64,000 nucleotides of DNA from Solirubrobacterales bacterium (GTDB lineage Bacteria > Actinomycetota > Thermoleophilia > Solirubrobacterales > Solirubrobacteraceae), in assembly GCA_003132505.1 (NCBI GenBank), contig PKXY01000028.1:76291-140290 (forward strand). Direction: 5' to 3'. Within the stretch, counting starts at the first letter, position 1, and the number at the start of each line of letters is the position of its first letter. Below the pieces are notes generated by a model. The model saw only the letters and a list, made by a program, of their open reading frames with translations. It was not told the origin of the DNA and did no database searches. Below, in pieces: positions 9,573-18,788 of the stretch. The position numbers and the translations under genes are program-made.

Positions 9573-10088
9573 ATGTCACGCTATTTGCGCGAGCGTACAC
9601 GAGACGAGCAGGGATTTACGCTCATAGAGCTGCTCGTCGTAATCTTGATCATCGGCATTCTTGCCGCGATCGCGATCCCGTCCTTCCTCAGCCAGACGAC
9701 CAAGGCTTACGACGCGTCCGCGAAGGAGCTCGCCAGGACCGCCGAGACGACGGCCCTCACGATCGGCCTCGACTTTGCCGGTAACTACTCTAATGTCAGT
9801 CAGGCGACGCTGAACTCCTACGAGGTCACGATCCAGACGGCCGCCGGCGCCAACAACGCGTTCATCGTCAGTGCCGGTCCCGGTACTTCGACCAGCTCGT
9901 TCTACGTCGTCGCCGAGTCGGCGGCCTCGCCCAACATGGAGTACGAGGTAGAGCGGACGGCTACGGGAACCTCTTACCGCTTCTGTGCGCCACTCGGCAC
10001 GCCCTCTTTCCCGTACACCAACGGCAGCCAGACGGCGAACACCGCTTATACGCAGACGAAGGCCGGCTGCGTCAACGGTAGCTGGTAG
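9573..10088 (+). CDS. pilA: Type IV pilin, paralog 2
   Basis: QGFTLIELLVVILIIGILAAIAIPSFLSQTTKAYDASAKELARTAETTALTIG nearly identical to paralog 1; C-terminus AGCVNGSW. Confidence 0.92.
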   Translation: MSRYLRERTRDEQGFTLIELLVVILIIGILAAIAIPSFLSQTTKAYDASAKELARTAETTALTIGLDFAGNYSNVSQATLNSYEVTIQTAAGANNAFIVSAGPGTSTSSFYVVAESAASPNMEYEVERTATGTSYRFCAPLGTPSFPYTNGSQTANTAYTQTKAGCVNGSW

Positions 10089-10172
10089 GAGTTGCTGGCG
10101 TCGTGAACGCGCGCAACCCGGGGTCAGGCGACGCGACGGTCTCGGGGACCTACTTCGACTGGAGCAACCTTC

Positions 10173-10937
10173 GTGTACGACGCCGCTGAATACGTGCTCA
10201 TGGCGACGCTTCTCGGGGCGGTTGCCGGCTCCTTCCTCAACGTCGTCGTCTACCGCGTGCCGCGGCACGAGTCGCTCGTGTCGCCGCCATCGCATTGCAC
10301 TACGTGCGGCACCTCGGTCAAGCCCTACGACAACGTCCCGATGCTGTCGTGGCTGATGCTGCGCGGTCACTGCCGTGCGTGCCGCACGGCCATCTCACCG
10401 CGCTATCCGCTCGTCGAGGCCGCCACGGCGCTTCTCTGCGTCGGCGTGGTGCTGGAACGCCACTCGCTGAACGGCGTGGTCCTTGGCCTCCTGCTGGTGC
10501 TCGTGCTCGTGCCGGTTGCGCTGATCGACTTCGACTACCACGTCATCCCGAACCGCATAACTGCACCGGCAGCGGTGCTCGCAGTGGTTCTGGGATCGGT
10601 GCTCGACTGGCCTGGCGAGCCCGAGCGGCTGATCGCGGGCGCCGCTGCCGGCGGGTTCTTCTTGCTGGCGGCATTGTGTTACCCGCGCGGAATGGGAATG
10701 GGCGATGTCAAGCTCGCAGGGTTGCTCGGTCTGCTGCTCGGTCGCTCCGTCGCTCCGGCGATCTTCATGGCTCTGATCGCCGGGGTGCTCGTCGGTGTAG
10801 TGATGATCGCGCGGGCGAGCCCGGACAAGCGCCGGCAGACCGGCTTTCCCTTCGGCCCGTTCCTCGCCATTGGGGGACTCGTCGGGCTTTACGCCGGCAA
10901 CGCGCTCGTCGCGGCCTACCTGCAGCATCTCTCCTGA
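10173..10937 (+). CDS. pilD: Prepilin leader peptidase / N-methyltransferase (A24)
   Basis: GSFLNVVVYRVPRHES, CTTCG...CRAC zinc motif, ALIDFDYHVIPNRI, GMGMGDVKLAGLLG aspartyl protease motifs. Confidence 0.92.
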   Translation: MYDAAEYVLMATLLGAVAGSFLNVVVYRVPRHESLVSPPSHCTTCGTSVKPYDNVPMLSWLMLRGHCRACRTAISPRYPLVEAATALLCVGVVLERHSLNGVVLGLLLVLVLVPVALIDFDYHVIPNRITAPAAVLAVVLGSVLDWPGEPERLIAGAAAGGFFLLAALCYPRGMGMGDVKLAGLLGLLLGRSVAPAIFMALIAGVLVGVVMIARASPDKRRQTGFPFGPFLAIGGLVGLYAGNALVAAYLQHLS

Positions 10938-11110
10938 CGCGCACCGAAGGCCCCTCCGCTGAGCCCACGGCGGCGCGCAAACAGTCGTAGCTAGGCCGAT
11001 CTGCCGCGCCCGCCAGCCGGTCGAAGCTGGTGATGAATTTCCCCTGTTGGCTGTGTAGTCGACGGTAAGGTCCTAACCGTTGGGTGTCACGGACGATTTG
11101 GAGGAATGCG

Positions 11111-11620
11111 GTGCACGCTACGTCGAAGCAAGCCCTGAGCAGTGAGCGCGGGTTCACGCTGACCGAGTTGCTCGTCGTGATCATGATCATCGGTGTTCTT
11201 GCCGCGATCGCGATTCCGTCATTCCTCAACGAGTCGAGGAAGGCATACGACGCATCGGCCAAGGAGCTCGCACGAACCGCCGAGACGACCGCGGACGCTA
11301 TCGGCACCGATGCCGGTGGCAGCTTCGCCAAGGTGAGCGTTGCGACGCTCAACAGCAACGAGACCACGATCCAGACCTCGAGCGCCGGCGGCAACGCCTG
11401 GGTGTCCGACGCGGCTGGCGACACGTCGAGCTTCTACGTCGTTGCGCAGGCCAACAGCACGAGCGACTGGTTCGAGGTCGAGCGGGACGGTGGCGCGGTC
11501 TACCGCTTCTGCGGTCCGTCGACGGGTTCTGGTGCTGTGGCCTGGCCGACGAGCATGACGCAGACGACTCCGGTGTACTCGGGGCCGGCAGCCGGCGGCT
11601 GCGCTAACGGCAGCTGGTAG
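11111..11620 (+). CDS. pilA: Type IV pilin, paralog 3
   Basis: RGFTLTELLVVIMIIGVLAAIAIPSFLNESRKAYDASAKELARTAETT; C-terminus GGCANGSW. GTG at 11111 preceded by GGAGGA; track start 11084. Confidence 0.9.
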   Translation: MHATSKQALSSERGFTLTELLVVIMIIGVLAAIAIPSFLNESRKAYDASAKELARTAETTADAIGTDAGGSFAKVSVATLNSNETTIQTSSAGGNAWVSDAAGDTSSFYVVAQANSTSDWFEVERDGGAVYRFCGPSTGSGAVAWPTSMTQTTPVYSGPAAGGCANGSW

Positions 11621-11756
11621 CGCGCGGAGCAGCGAGCGCGGCCGCAGCGCCAAGTCGTGCCGGGGGCGAACGGGCCATCGCAGGCGCGCTCGCGTCGCCC
11701 TGACCGCCGGGATAGCGAACTTGCAGCGTTAAGGTCGGGCGGCGATTGGTCGATCC

Positions 11757-13214
11757 ATGCATTACGGGCGCCGATGCGTGGATGTCCGTGCCCGTCCAAT
11801 GTTCGAGCGCCTGCGACAGCCAGTTACCTTCAAGCTTCCCCGCCGCGGCGCCGAGCCCGGCGGTGATGAGACCGCGCGCTCGAGCGCGGTGTTTGAGGAG
11901 GGCGATCTCGTTGAGGCGGGTGCCGCCGAGTCTCAGGGCACTGGCTCTGGAGCAGTTGCCGAGCTCGAGGCCGACGCACGCCGTACCGATCGACATGCGG
12001 CGCGCTTTAGGAGCCGGCGCCGCCCGAGCCGAAATGCGACGCTGGTCGGACTCGCGATCGAGCCGGGTCTGCTCGTCGCGGCCAAGTCACGAGTGAACGG
12101 CCACGTCGTCGTCGAGCGCGCAGCGTTCGCGCCGATCGGAATGGACGTCGTGCGCGACGGCGAGGTCAACGACGTGCCGGCTCTCGTCGACGCGCTCTCC
12201 GATCTCTTCAAGTCCGGCAAGCTCGAGCGTCGCGTCCGGATCGGCATTGCAAACCAGCGGATCATGATGCGCCGGATCGAGCTGCCGCCGCTCACCGACG
12301 CGACCGAGATCCGACAGGCGGTGCTCTTTCAGGCACAGGACGAGATCCCGATGCCGCTCGACAGCGTAATCCTTGACTACCACTCGCTCGGAGTCGACGA
12401 GGGGCCGTCGGGCCCGCGACTGCATGTGCTGCTCGTAGCTGCGCGTCGCGACATGGTCGAGCGCGTGCTCCAGGCTGCCAGGCTAGCCGGCCTGCACCCC
12501 GAAGGCGTTGACCTTGCAGCCTTCGGAATGATCCGCGCGTTGCGGCCGTCCGACGCTGGCGCCAACGAGCAGATCCTCTATCTCTCGATCGGCGGCCTCA
12601 CCAATCTAGCCATCAGCCGCGGGTCGGAATGCGACTTTACGCGCGTCATTCCTTGGGGAGCGGAGCAGATCGCCGGGGATGTCGCGTCGCGCTGCGGCAT
12701 CGCGCTGGACGATGCACGGCAACTGCTCGTGCAGAACGCCGGCCAGCTGGCTGCGGCGCACCTTTCGACGCAACCGCTCGTGAGCATTCCACTGGTCGAG
12801 CAGCCGGATCTTACGGGGACGAGTGTTGGCGCGATGCCGCCGTCTTCGCCGGCGCCCCTGCCGGGAACGTCGCTGAATCCGAGCGATCCGATGTCTGGTC
12901 AGCCTGTGTCGAGCGTCGATACCGGCCAGGTGGTTGGCACGGCGCTCAGTGACGGTATCCGCCGGATCGCATCCGAGGTGCGTCACTCGCTGGACTTCTA
13001 TCTCGCTGGTCGCACGGACAGTCCGGTCACGCGCGCGATGCTCTGCGGGCCTGCGCTCGAGATCCCGGGCTTCGCCGACGCTCTCTCGCGCGAGCTCGGG
13101 ATAACCGTGCTTCGCGGCGAAGTCGCGCTCGCGTCTCCGACTGCCGCCGGAGCTGTCCCGCTGAGCATTCTGCCGGTTGCAGCCGGTCTCTCCGTGGCGG
13201 ATGGCCCGGCATGA
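11757..13214 (+). CDS. pilM: Type IV pilus assembly protein PilM (actin-like ATPase fold)
   Basis: LVGLAIEPGLLVAAK, IGIANQRIMMRRIELPPLTDATEIRQAVLFQAQDEIPMPLDSVILDYH. Long N-terminal extension, so start uncertain (alternative 11799). Confidence 0.88.
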   Translation: MHYGRRCVDVRARPMFERLRQPVTFKLPRRGAEPGGDETARSSAVFEEGDLVEAGAAESQGTGSGAVAELEADARRTDRHAARFRSRRRPSRNATLVGLAIEPGLLVAAKSRVNGHVVVERAAFAPIGMDVVRDGEVNDVPALVDALSDLFKSGKLERRVRIGIANQRIMMRRIELPPLTDATEIRQAVLFQAQDEIPMPLDSVILDYHSLGVDEGPSGPRLHVLLVAARRDMVERVLQAARLAGLHPEGVDLAAFGMIRALRPSDAGANEQILYLSIGGLTNLAISRGSECDFTRVIPWGAEQIAGDVASRCGIALDDARQLLVQNAGQLAAAHLSTQPLVSIPLVEQPDLTGTSVGAMPPSSPAPLPGTSLNPSDPMSGQPVSSVDTGQVVGTALSDGIRRIASEVRHSLDFYLAGRTDSPVTRAMLCGPALEIPGFADALSRELGITVLRGEVALASPTAAGAVPLSILPVAAGLSVADGPA

Positions 13215-13942
13215 AGGCGATCAACCTCATTCCCCGGGAGCAGCGCCGCGGCGCCGGTGGCATCGCCGGCCGCACCGGCGGGGTCGCCTACGTGGTGCTG
13301 GCGGGGCTCGTCGCGCTGGTCGTCGTCGGAGTCGTCTATGCGGTGACGGTGCATGACGTCGCGAAGCGGAAATCGACCCTTGCAGAGGTAACGCAAGAAG
13401 CCGCCGCCGTGAAGGTGCAGATCGCGGCGCTCCAGCCCTACGTCTTGTTCCAGACGCTCAGCCAAGCGCGGATTCAGAGCGTTGCGTCGCTGGCAGCTGA
13501 GCGCTTCGACTGGCCACGGGCGATGACACAGGTCGCTTTGGCGCTGCCTTCTAACGTCACGCTCAGCTCCCTCGCGGGATCGGCCGCCGGCGGCAATGCT
13601 CTTGGCGGCGCAGTCTCCGGCTCGACTGCAGCGAGTGGCTTGACTGCCGGCGCCAGTGCCAGCAGCACCACTGCCGCGGTTCCGGCGGGCGTCACTGTGA
13701 ATGCGCCAACGCTCAGCTTGTCGGCGTGCGCGGAGGGGTCACCGTCGGTGGGGCAGGACACGGTCGCTACCGTGCTCACCCGCTTCCGTGCTCTCCAGGA
13801 CGTCTCGAGCGCGACGGTCGCGGCCTACACCGATAGTGGCTGCCATGGCGTGACCTTCAACCTCACCGTCGCCTACGACAACGGCTACGGCATTCCCACG
13901 GTGGGACTCGACGCCGCGCCGAACACGACGGTGGGTGGCTGA
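13211..13942 (+). CDS. pilN: Type IV pilus assembly protein PilN
   Basis: MKAINLIPREQRR followed by a single TM and coiled region; ATGA overlap with pilM. Confidence 0.85.
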   Translation: MKAINLIPREQRRGAGGIAGRTGGVAYVVLAGLVALVVVGVVYAVTVHDVAKRKSTLAEVTQEAAAVKVQIAALQPYVLFQTLSQARIQSVASLAAERFDWPRAMTQVALALPSNVTLSSLAGSAAGGNALGGAVSGSTAASGLTAGASASSTTAAVPAGVTVNAPTLSLSACAEGSPSVGQDTVATVLTRFRALQDVSSATVAAYTDSGCHGVTFNLTVAYDNGYGIPTVGLDAAPNTTVGG

Positions 13943-14555
13943 CATGGGCGCTCGTGAGCGGCTCATCGCCTGCGTCGTCGTCGCACTCGTGGCAGTGGCT
14001 GCCGTCTGGATCGTGGTCGTGTCCCCGGAGCGCAGCAAGTCCAGCAACCTCGCATCCGAAATCGCCACCGCTCGCAGCACGGTGTCGTCTGAGCAGGGAC
14101 AACTCGTCGGCGATGAGCAGGCACGCTCGAAGTACGTCGGCGCGCTCCACGCTGTGAAGCTGCTCGAGACCGCGGTTCCATTGGACGACGAGGTTCCGCA
14201 ACTCATCCGCCTGATCAATCGCCTCGAACTGGGTCACAAGATCACCTGGACCACGACGTCGCTCTCCAGCGGTTCGGGCGGCGCGGGCGGCCTCACCAGC
14301 GTCGACTGGAGCTTCAGCTTCTCTTCGAGCTACGCCAACCTGCAGAGCTTCCTCACCGCGATTGACGCGCTCACGGTGACCGATGGCACCAATGTCATGA
14401 CCAAGGGCCGGCTGTTCACGGTGAACTCGATCGGGCTCACGCCCGCGGCTGGGGGAGTGCAGGCGAGCGTCAACATGACCGTCTACCAGCAACCGACAGG
14501 CGTGCAACCGACGAGCACGTCAGGCAGCGCGACAACGACGACGGCGGCGCCATGA
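13935..14555 (+). CDS. pilO: Type IV pilus assembly protein PilO
   Basis: Single N-terminal TM, coiled-coil, C-terminal ferredoxin-like segment; overlaps pilN end. Confidence 0.8.
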   Translation: MADMGARERLIACVVVALVAVAAVWIVVVSPERSKSSNLASEIATARSTVSSEQGQLVGDEQARSKYVGALHAVKLLETAVPLDDEVPQLIRLINRLELGHKITWTTTSLSSGSGGAGGLTSVDWSFSFSSSYANLQSFLTAIDALTVTDGTNVMTKGRLFTVNSIGLTPAAGGVQASVNMTVYQQPTGVQPTSTSGSATTTTAAP

Positions 14556-15541
14556 ACTTCCTACCCATGAACTTCCTCCGGTCATTGGCAGCGGATCTCC
14601 GGGAGCGGCAGGTACTGCCGGCCGTGGTGCTGCTCGCGCTGCTCGCGATCGCCATACCGGTGTACGCGACGATCGCGCTCTCGAAGAGCCCCGCGCTCGT
14701 GACGGTCAACCCCCCGGCCGTTGACGCTTCGCCGCCCCACGGCGCACCTCCGCCGGGTCAGGCGCTGTCGGTCGTGGAGACCGCTCGATCGCAGCACTAC
14801 ACGATTTATAAGGGTCAGGAGCCCAACCCATTCCGAGCGGCCGGGAGCGGCTCCGCGGCGCAGTCTTCGAAGACGCCGTCGAGCGCGTCGAAGTCGACGC
14901 CGGTCATCACGCCGACCAAGACGACGACGCCGTCCAAGAGGACCACGAGCAAGCCGACTATCAGACCGAAGTCGACGGCCCCCAAGAGCGAGTCCGCGCC
15001 CACGAAGTTGGCCGACGACGCGGCTTACACGATCGACGGCATGAGCACCTACGGCAGCGAGACGGACACGCTCGACGATATCCAGCGTCTCACACCGCTC
15101 CCCGCGAACGTTGACGGCGAGATCGTCTACCTCGGCGTGTCGCATCACGGCAAGACGGCAGTCTTCCTGCTGACCGGCGCGGTGGCGGCGAAGCTGACAG
15201 CGGCGTCCTCTGCCACGTGCCTGCCGAGCTCGAGCGACTGCCAGGTGATCGAGCTTGAACCGGGTCAGCAGCTCCAGTTGAAGCCGACGAGCGGCAGCGG
15301 CTCCCTCGCAACGTTTACCTTCAAGTTGAGCTCGATCCAGGCTACGACCTACGGATCGTCGGCGGCGGCAAAGAGCGCCCGGACGAGCGCATCGGCTGCC
15401 GGACAGCAGATCGTCTCCCAGTCGACCTCGACGGCTCTCGCGAGCTTCTTCTACGACGCCGGAACCGGCGCACTGCTCTACGAGCCCGCGGCCTCGCTCG
15501 GCACCACCGGAATGAGCGGCGCGACCGGCGCCACCGGCTAA
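14552..15541 (+). CDS. PilP-position membrane-anchored pilus-locus protein
   Basis: One TM, YKGQEPNPFRAAGSG, low-complexity S/T/K/P linker, C-terminal GATGATG; ATGA overlap with pilO. Confidence 0.6.
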   Translation: MNFLPMNFLRSLAADLRERQVLPAVVLLALLAIAIPVYATIALSKSPALVTVNPPAVDASPPHGAPPPGQALSVVETARSQHYTIYKGQEPNPFRAAGSGSAAQSSKTPSSASKSTPVITPTKTTTPSKRTTSKPTIRPKSTAPKSESAPTKLADDAAYTIDGMSTYGSETDTLDDIQRLTPLPANVDGEIVYLGVSHHGKTAVFLLTGAVAAKLTAASSATCLPSSSDCQVIELEPGQQLQLKPTSGSGSLATFTFKLSSIQATTYGSSAAAKSARTSASAAGQQIVSQSTSTALASFFYDAGTGALLYEPAASLGTTGMSGATGATG

Positions 15542-15605
15542 GCAGACTCGCCGCGCACGGCTGATCCTGCGAGAGCGTAGGCAGGCTCCGTAAGCTTCGC
15601 GTCCA

Positions 15606-16778
15606 ATGGGCGCGTTGCACATGATCACGGCGGGTGAATCACACGGCCCGGGGCTGACTTGTGTCGTCGAGGGCCTGCCGGCGGGATTGCCGCTGGACCG
15701 CGAGTCGATCAATCGTGATATGGCGCGACGCCAGCTTGGTCACGGCCGCGGCGGGCGGATGAAGATCGAGCGCGACAGCGCCGAGACAACCGGCGGCGTG
15801 CGTCACGGGCGTACGCTCGGTGGGCCGGTTGCGCTATGGGTGGCCAACCGCGACTACGCCAACTGGGAGGAGCGGATGAGCCCGTGGCCGGTCGACGGCG
15901 TCGTCGAGGAGGTGCACCTGCCGCGGCCCGGACACGCCGACCTGGCCGGCGTCTGGAAGTACGGCTTCAGCGACGTGCGCAACGTACTGGAGCGCGCGAG
16001 CGCCCGTGAGACGGCGGCTCGGGTCGCTGGCGGTGCGCTCTGCAAGGAGTTCCTCAGGGCGCTCGGCGTGGAGGTTGTATCGCACGTTGTGCAGATCGGC
16101 GAGGTCAACGCGCCGAGCGCTGCGCGACCGCTCAGCCTGGCCAGTTTCGCGGCGGTCGACGAGTCTCCCGTGCGCTGCCTCGATGCCGATGCCTCGCGCG
16201 CGATGGTCGAGCACATCGACGCGCAGCGTAAGGCGAACGAGTCACTCGGCGGCGTCTTCGAGGTGCTCGCATTCGGGCTTGTCCCCGGACTCGGCTCGCA
16301 CGTCTCCTTTGAGGAGCGGCTCGACGGACGCCTCGCCGGCGCGATCTGCTCGATCCAGGCTGTTAAGGGCTTCGAGCTCGGCGACGCCATCGCGATCGCT
16401 GCGAAGCCCGGGTCGCAGGCCCACGACGAGATCTTCCATTCAACCGAGCGCGGGTTCTACCGCGAGACGAACCGGGCCGGCGGGATCGAGGGTGGCATGA
16501 CCAACGGTGAGGTGCTGGTCGTTCGCGGCGTGATGAAGCCACTACCGACGCTGACCAAACCGCTGCGCTCTGTTGACATCGCGACGCTTGAGCCTGCCGA
16601 AGCGCTCCGCGAGCGCACCGATTCGTGCACCGTGCCGGCAGCCGGGGTTATCGGTGAGGCGATGGTCGCCTACGTACTCGCCGGCTCATATCGCGAGAAG
16701 TTCGGTGGCGATCACATCGACGACGTGCATGCGGCGGTGCGCGTCTACTGCGAGCGGATCGGGTGGCGAGCAAGCTGA
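15606..16778 (+). CDS. aroC: Chorismate synthase
   Basis: ITAGESHGPGLTCVVEGLPAG, RQLGHGRGGRMKIERD, GGIEGGMTNGEVLVVRGVMKPLPTL, RTDSCTVPAAGVIGEAM. Confidence 0.97.
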   Translation: MGALHMITAGESHGPGLTCVVEGLPAGLPLDRESINRDMARRQLGHGRGGRMKIERDSAETTGGVRHGRTLGGPVALWVANRDYANWEERMSPWPVDGVVEEVHLPRPGHADLAGVWKYGFSDVRNVLERASARETAARVAGGALCKEFLRALGVEVVSHVVQIGEVNAPSAARPLSLASFAAVDESPVRCLDADASRAMVEHIDAQRKANESLGGVFEVLAFGLVPGLGSHVSFEERLDGRLAGAICSIQAVKGFELGDAIAIAAKPGSQAHDEIFHSTERGFYRETNRAGGIEGGMTNGEVLVVRGVMKPLPTLTKPLRSVDIATLEPAEALRERTDSCTVPAAGVIGEAMVAYVLAGSYREKFGGDHIDDVHAAVRVYCERIGWRAS

Positions 16779-18313
16779 GCACGCGTGGTGGAGCGGTGGT
16801 GATCGTCGGCTTCATGGGGGCCGGCAAGACATCGGCGGCGCGGGCACTCGCGAGCGCCCGCGGGCGCGCCGCGATCGATAGCGACCGGCTGATCGAACAG
16901 CGCGTTGGCCGCACTGTTGCCGACTTCTTCGAACGCGACGGCGAGGCCGCCTTCCGCGCGGTCGAGGAGCAGGTCGTGTGCGAGTTGCTCGACGCCGCCG
17001 AAGGGGACGACGTCATCTCGCTGGGCGGCGGCGCCGTCACCTCGAAACGGGTGCGTCGCTCCCTGCGGCGCCACGTCGTCGTCTGGCTCGACGTCGATCC
17101 GGCAGTCGCCTGGCGGCGCAGTGGCGGCGGCAAGCGGCCACTGTCACGAGAGCGCAGAGCGTTCCACGCGCTCCACAGCGAGCGCCTGCCGATCTACGAA
17201 TCGGTTGCCGATGCGATCGTGCCTGCCACCTCGCGCCAGACGCTTGCAATCGCCTACCCGGCGCTCGCAACGCTGCGCGACGCGCCAGCCGGTACGCGCA
17301 TGTTATGGGCGGTGAGCGCCTCCGGGGACTACCCCGTGTGGGTCGGCCGCGGGCTCGTTGGCGCGGGCATCTGGCCGGTCGAGCGCCCGCCCTCGCGGCG
17401 CTTTCTCGTCAGTGATGAAAACGTTGCGGCGCGTTGGGCGGCGCGACTCGGCGAGCTCGACGGGCAGCTCGCGATTCGCCCCGGCGAGGCGAGCAAGACG
17501 CTGGCGAGCGCGACTGCGATCTGGCAGGCGATGGTCGCTGAGCGGATCACGCGCAGCGATCATGTCGTCGCGCTCGGCGGTGGTGTCGTCGGCGATCTGG
17601 CCGGCTTCTGCGCCGCCACCTACCAGCGCGGCATCCCGGTCGTGCAGGTGCCGACGACGCTCGTAGCGCAGGTCGACTCAGCCTACGGGGGCAAGACCGG
17701 CGTCGACCTACTGGAGGCCAAGAACTACGTCGGTGCGTTCCACCAGCCGGCCGGTGTCCTGGTCGATCCGGGGACGCTCGACACGCTGCCGGCGCCAGAG
17801 CTCAGCGCCGGCTACGCCGAGGTGTTGAAGACGGCCTTGATCGCCGGCGGGACGCTCTGGGAGCGCGTCGCAGCCGATGCCCCGATCGACGAGCAGTTGA
17901 TCCTCGACTGCATTCGCTGCAAGCTCGCGGTTGTCGCGGCGGACGAGCGTGACGGCGGTGTGCGGCAGGTGCTCAACCTCGGCCATACGGTCGGGCATGC
18001 GATCGAGGTTGCCGCGGGCTACGGACGCTACCGCCACGGCGAGGCCGTGGCCCTCGGGCTGCTCGTCGCCCTGCGGCTCTCAGGCCAGGAGGAGCTGCGC
18101 GGACGCGTCGCTCGCCTGCTCGACGCCCATGGCCTGCCGACGCACGCAAGCGGCCTCGATATCGAAGCCGTACTCGCGGCGACGCAGCTCGACAAGAAGC
18201 GCGGTCCCGGAGGAGTCCCGATGGTGCTCGTCGATGAGCCGGGACGCGTGCGTCACGGCGCGGCGGTCGAGGATCGGGACCTCGAGCAGGCTGTGCTGGA
18301 GGTCGTGGCGTGA
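16763..18313 (+). CDS. aroKB: Bifunctional shikimate kinase / 3-dehydroquinate synthase
   Basis: N-terminal GFMGAGKTS P-loop and SLGGGAV (AroK); C-terminal ALGGGVVGDLAGFCAATYQRGIPVVQVPTTLVAQVDSAYGGKTGVDLLEAKNYVGAF (AroB). One uninterrupted ORF. Confidence 0.95.
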   Translation: MASKLSTRGGAVVIVGFMGAGKTSAARALASARGRAAIDSDRLIEQRVGRTVADFFERDGEAAFRAVEEQVVCELLDAAEGDDVISLGGGAVTSKRVRRSLRRHVVVWLDVDPAVAWRRSGGGKRPLSRERRAFHALHSERLPIYESVADAIVPATSRQTLAIAYPALATLRDAPAGTRMLWAVSASGDYPVWVGRGLVGAGIWPVERPPSRRFLVSDENVAARWAARLGELDGQLAIRPGEASKTLASATAIWQAMVAERITRSDHVVALGGGVVGDLAGFCAATYQRGIPVVQVPTTLVAQVDSAYGGKTGVDLLEAKNYVGAFHQPAGVLVDPGTLDTLPAPELSAGYAEVLKTALIAGGTLWERVAADAPIDEQLILDCIRCKLAVVAADERDGGVRQVLNLGHTVGHAIEVAAGYGRYRHGEAVALGLLVALRLSGQEELRGRVARLLDAHGLPTHASGLDIEAVLAATQLDKKRGPGGVPMVLVDEPGRVRHGAAVEDRDLEQAVLEVVA

Positions 18314-18338
18314 GCGGCGCTTCTCGGATGGTGTACCG

Positions 18339-18788
18339 GTGAGCCCCCCGCGAAACCGCGTCGCGGTGATGCACGGCGTGAACCTCGACATGCTCGGTCG
18401 CCGCGACCCGGCGCATTACGGCAAGCTCACGCTGATCGAGCTCGAACGCCAGATTGTTGGCTTCGCGCGCGAGCTCGAGCTCGAGGTCCACTGCTTCCAG
18501 ACAAACTCCGAGAGCGAGTTTATCGAGCATCTGCACGGGATAACGGGGTCGGCCGACGGCCTGCTGCTGAACCCCGGAGCGTGGACCCACTACGCGTGGT
18601 CGATCCACGATGCGCTCGAGATCGCGGCGCTGCCGGCGGTCGAGGTGCACCTGTCGAGCGTCGACTCTCGCGAGGAGTGGCGACGCGTGTCCGTTGTTCG
18701 CGACCTCTGCATCGCAACGGTCAGCGGTCAGGGCGTCGAGGGCTACCGCGAGGCGCTTGTGCGGCTGAGCAAGGCGCTCGACGGATGA
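18339..18788 (+). CDS. aroQ: 3-dehydroquinate dehydratase type II
   Basis: VAVMHGVNLDMLGRRDPAHYG, FQTNSESEFIEHLH, LLNPGAWTHYAWSIHDAL, EVHLSSVDSREEWRR. GTG at 18339 within track ORF 17931-18788. Confidence 0.93.
   Translation: MSPPRNRVAVMHGVNLDMLGRRDPAHYGKLTLIELERQIVGFARELELEVHCFQTNSESEFIEHLHGITGSADGLLLNPGAWTHYAWSIHDALEIAALPAVEVHLSSVDSREEWRRVSVVRDLCIATVSGQGVEGYREALVRLSKALDG

Noticed and set aside
14582-15712. 376-aa minus-strand ORF
   Set aside because: Antisense to the PilP-position gene; Arg-rich shadow composition.
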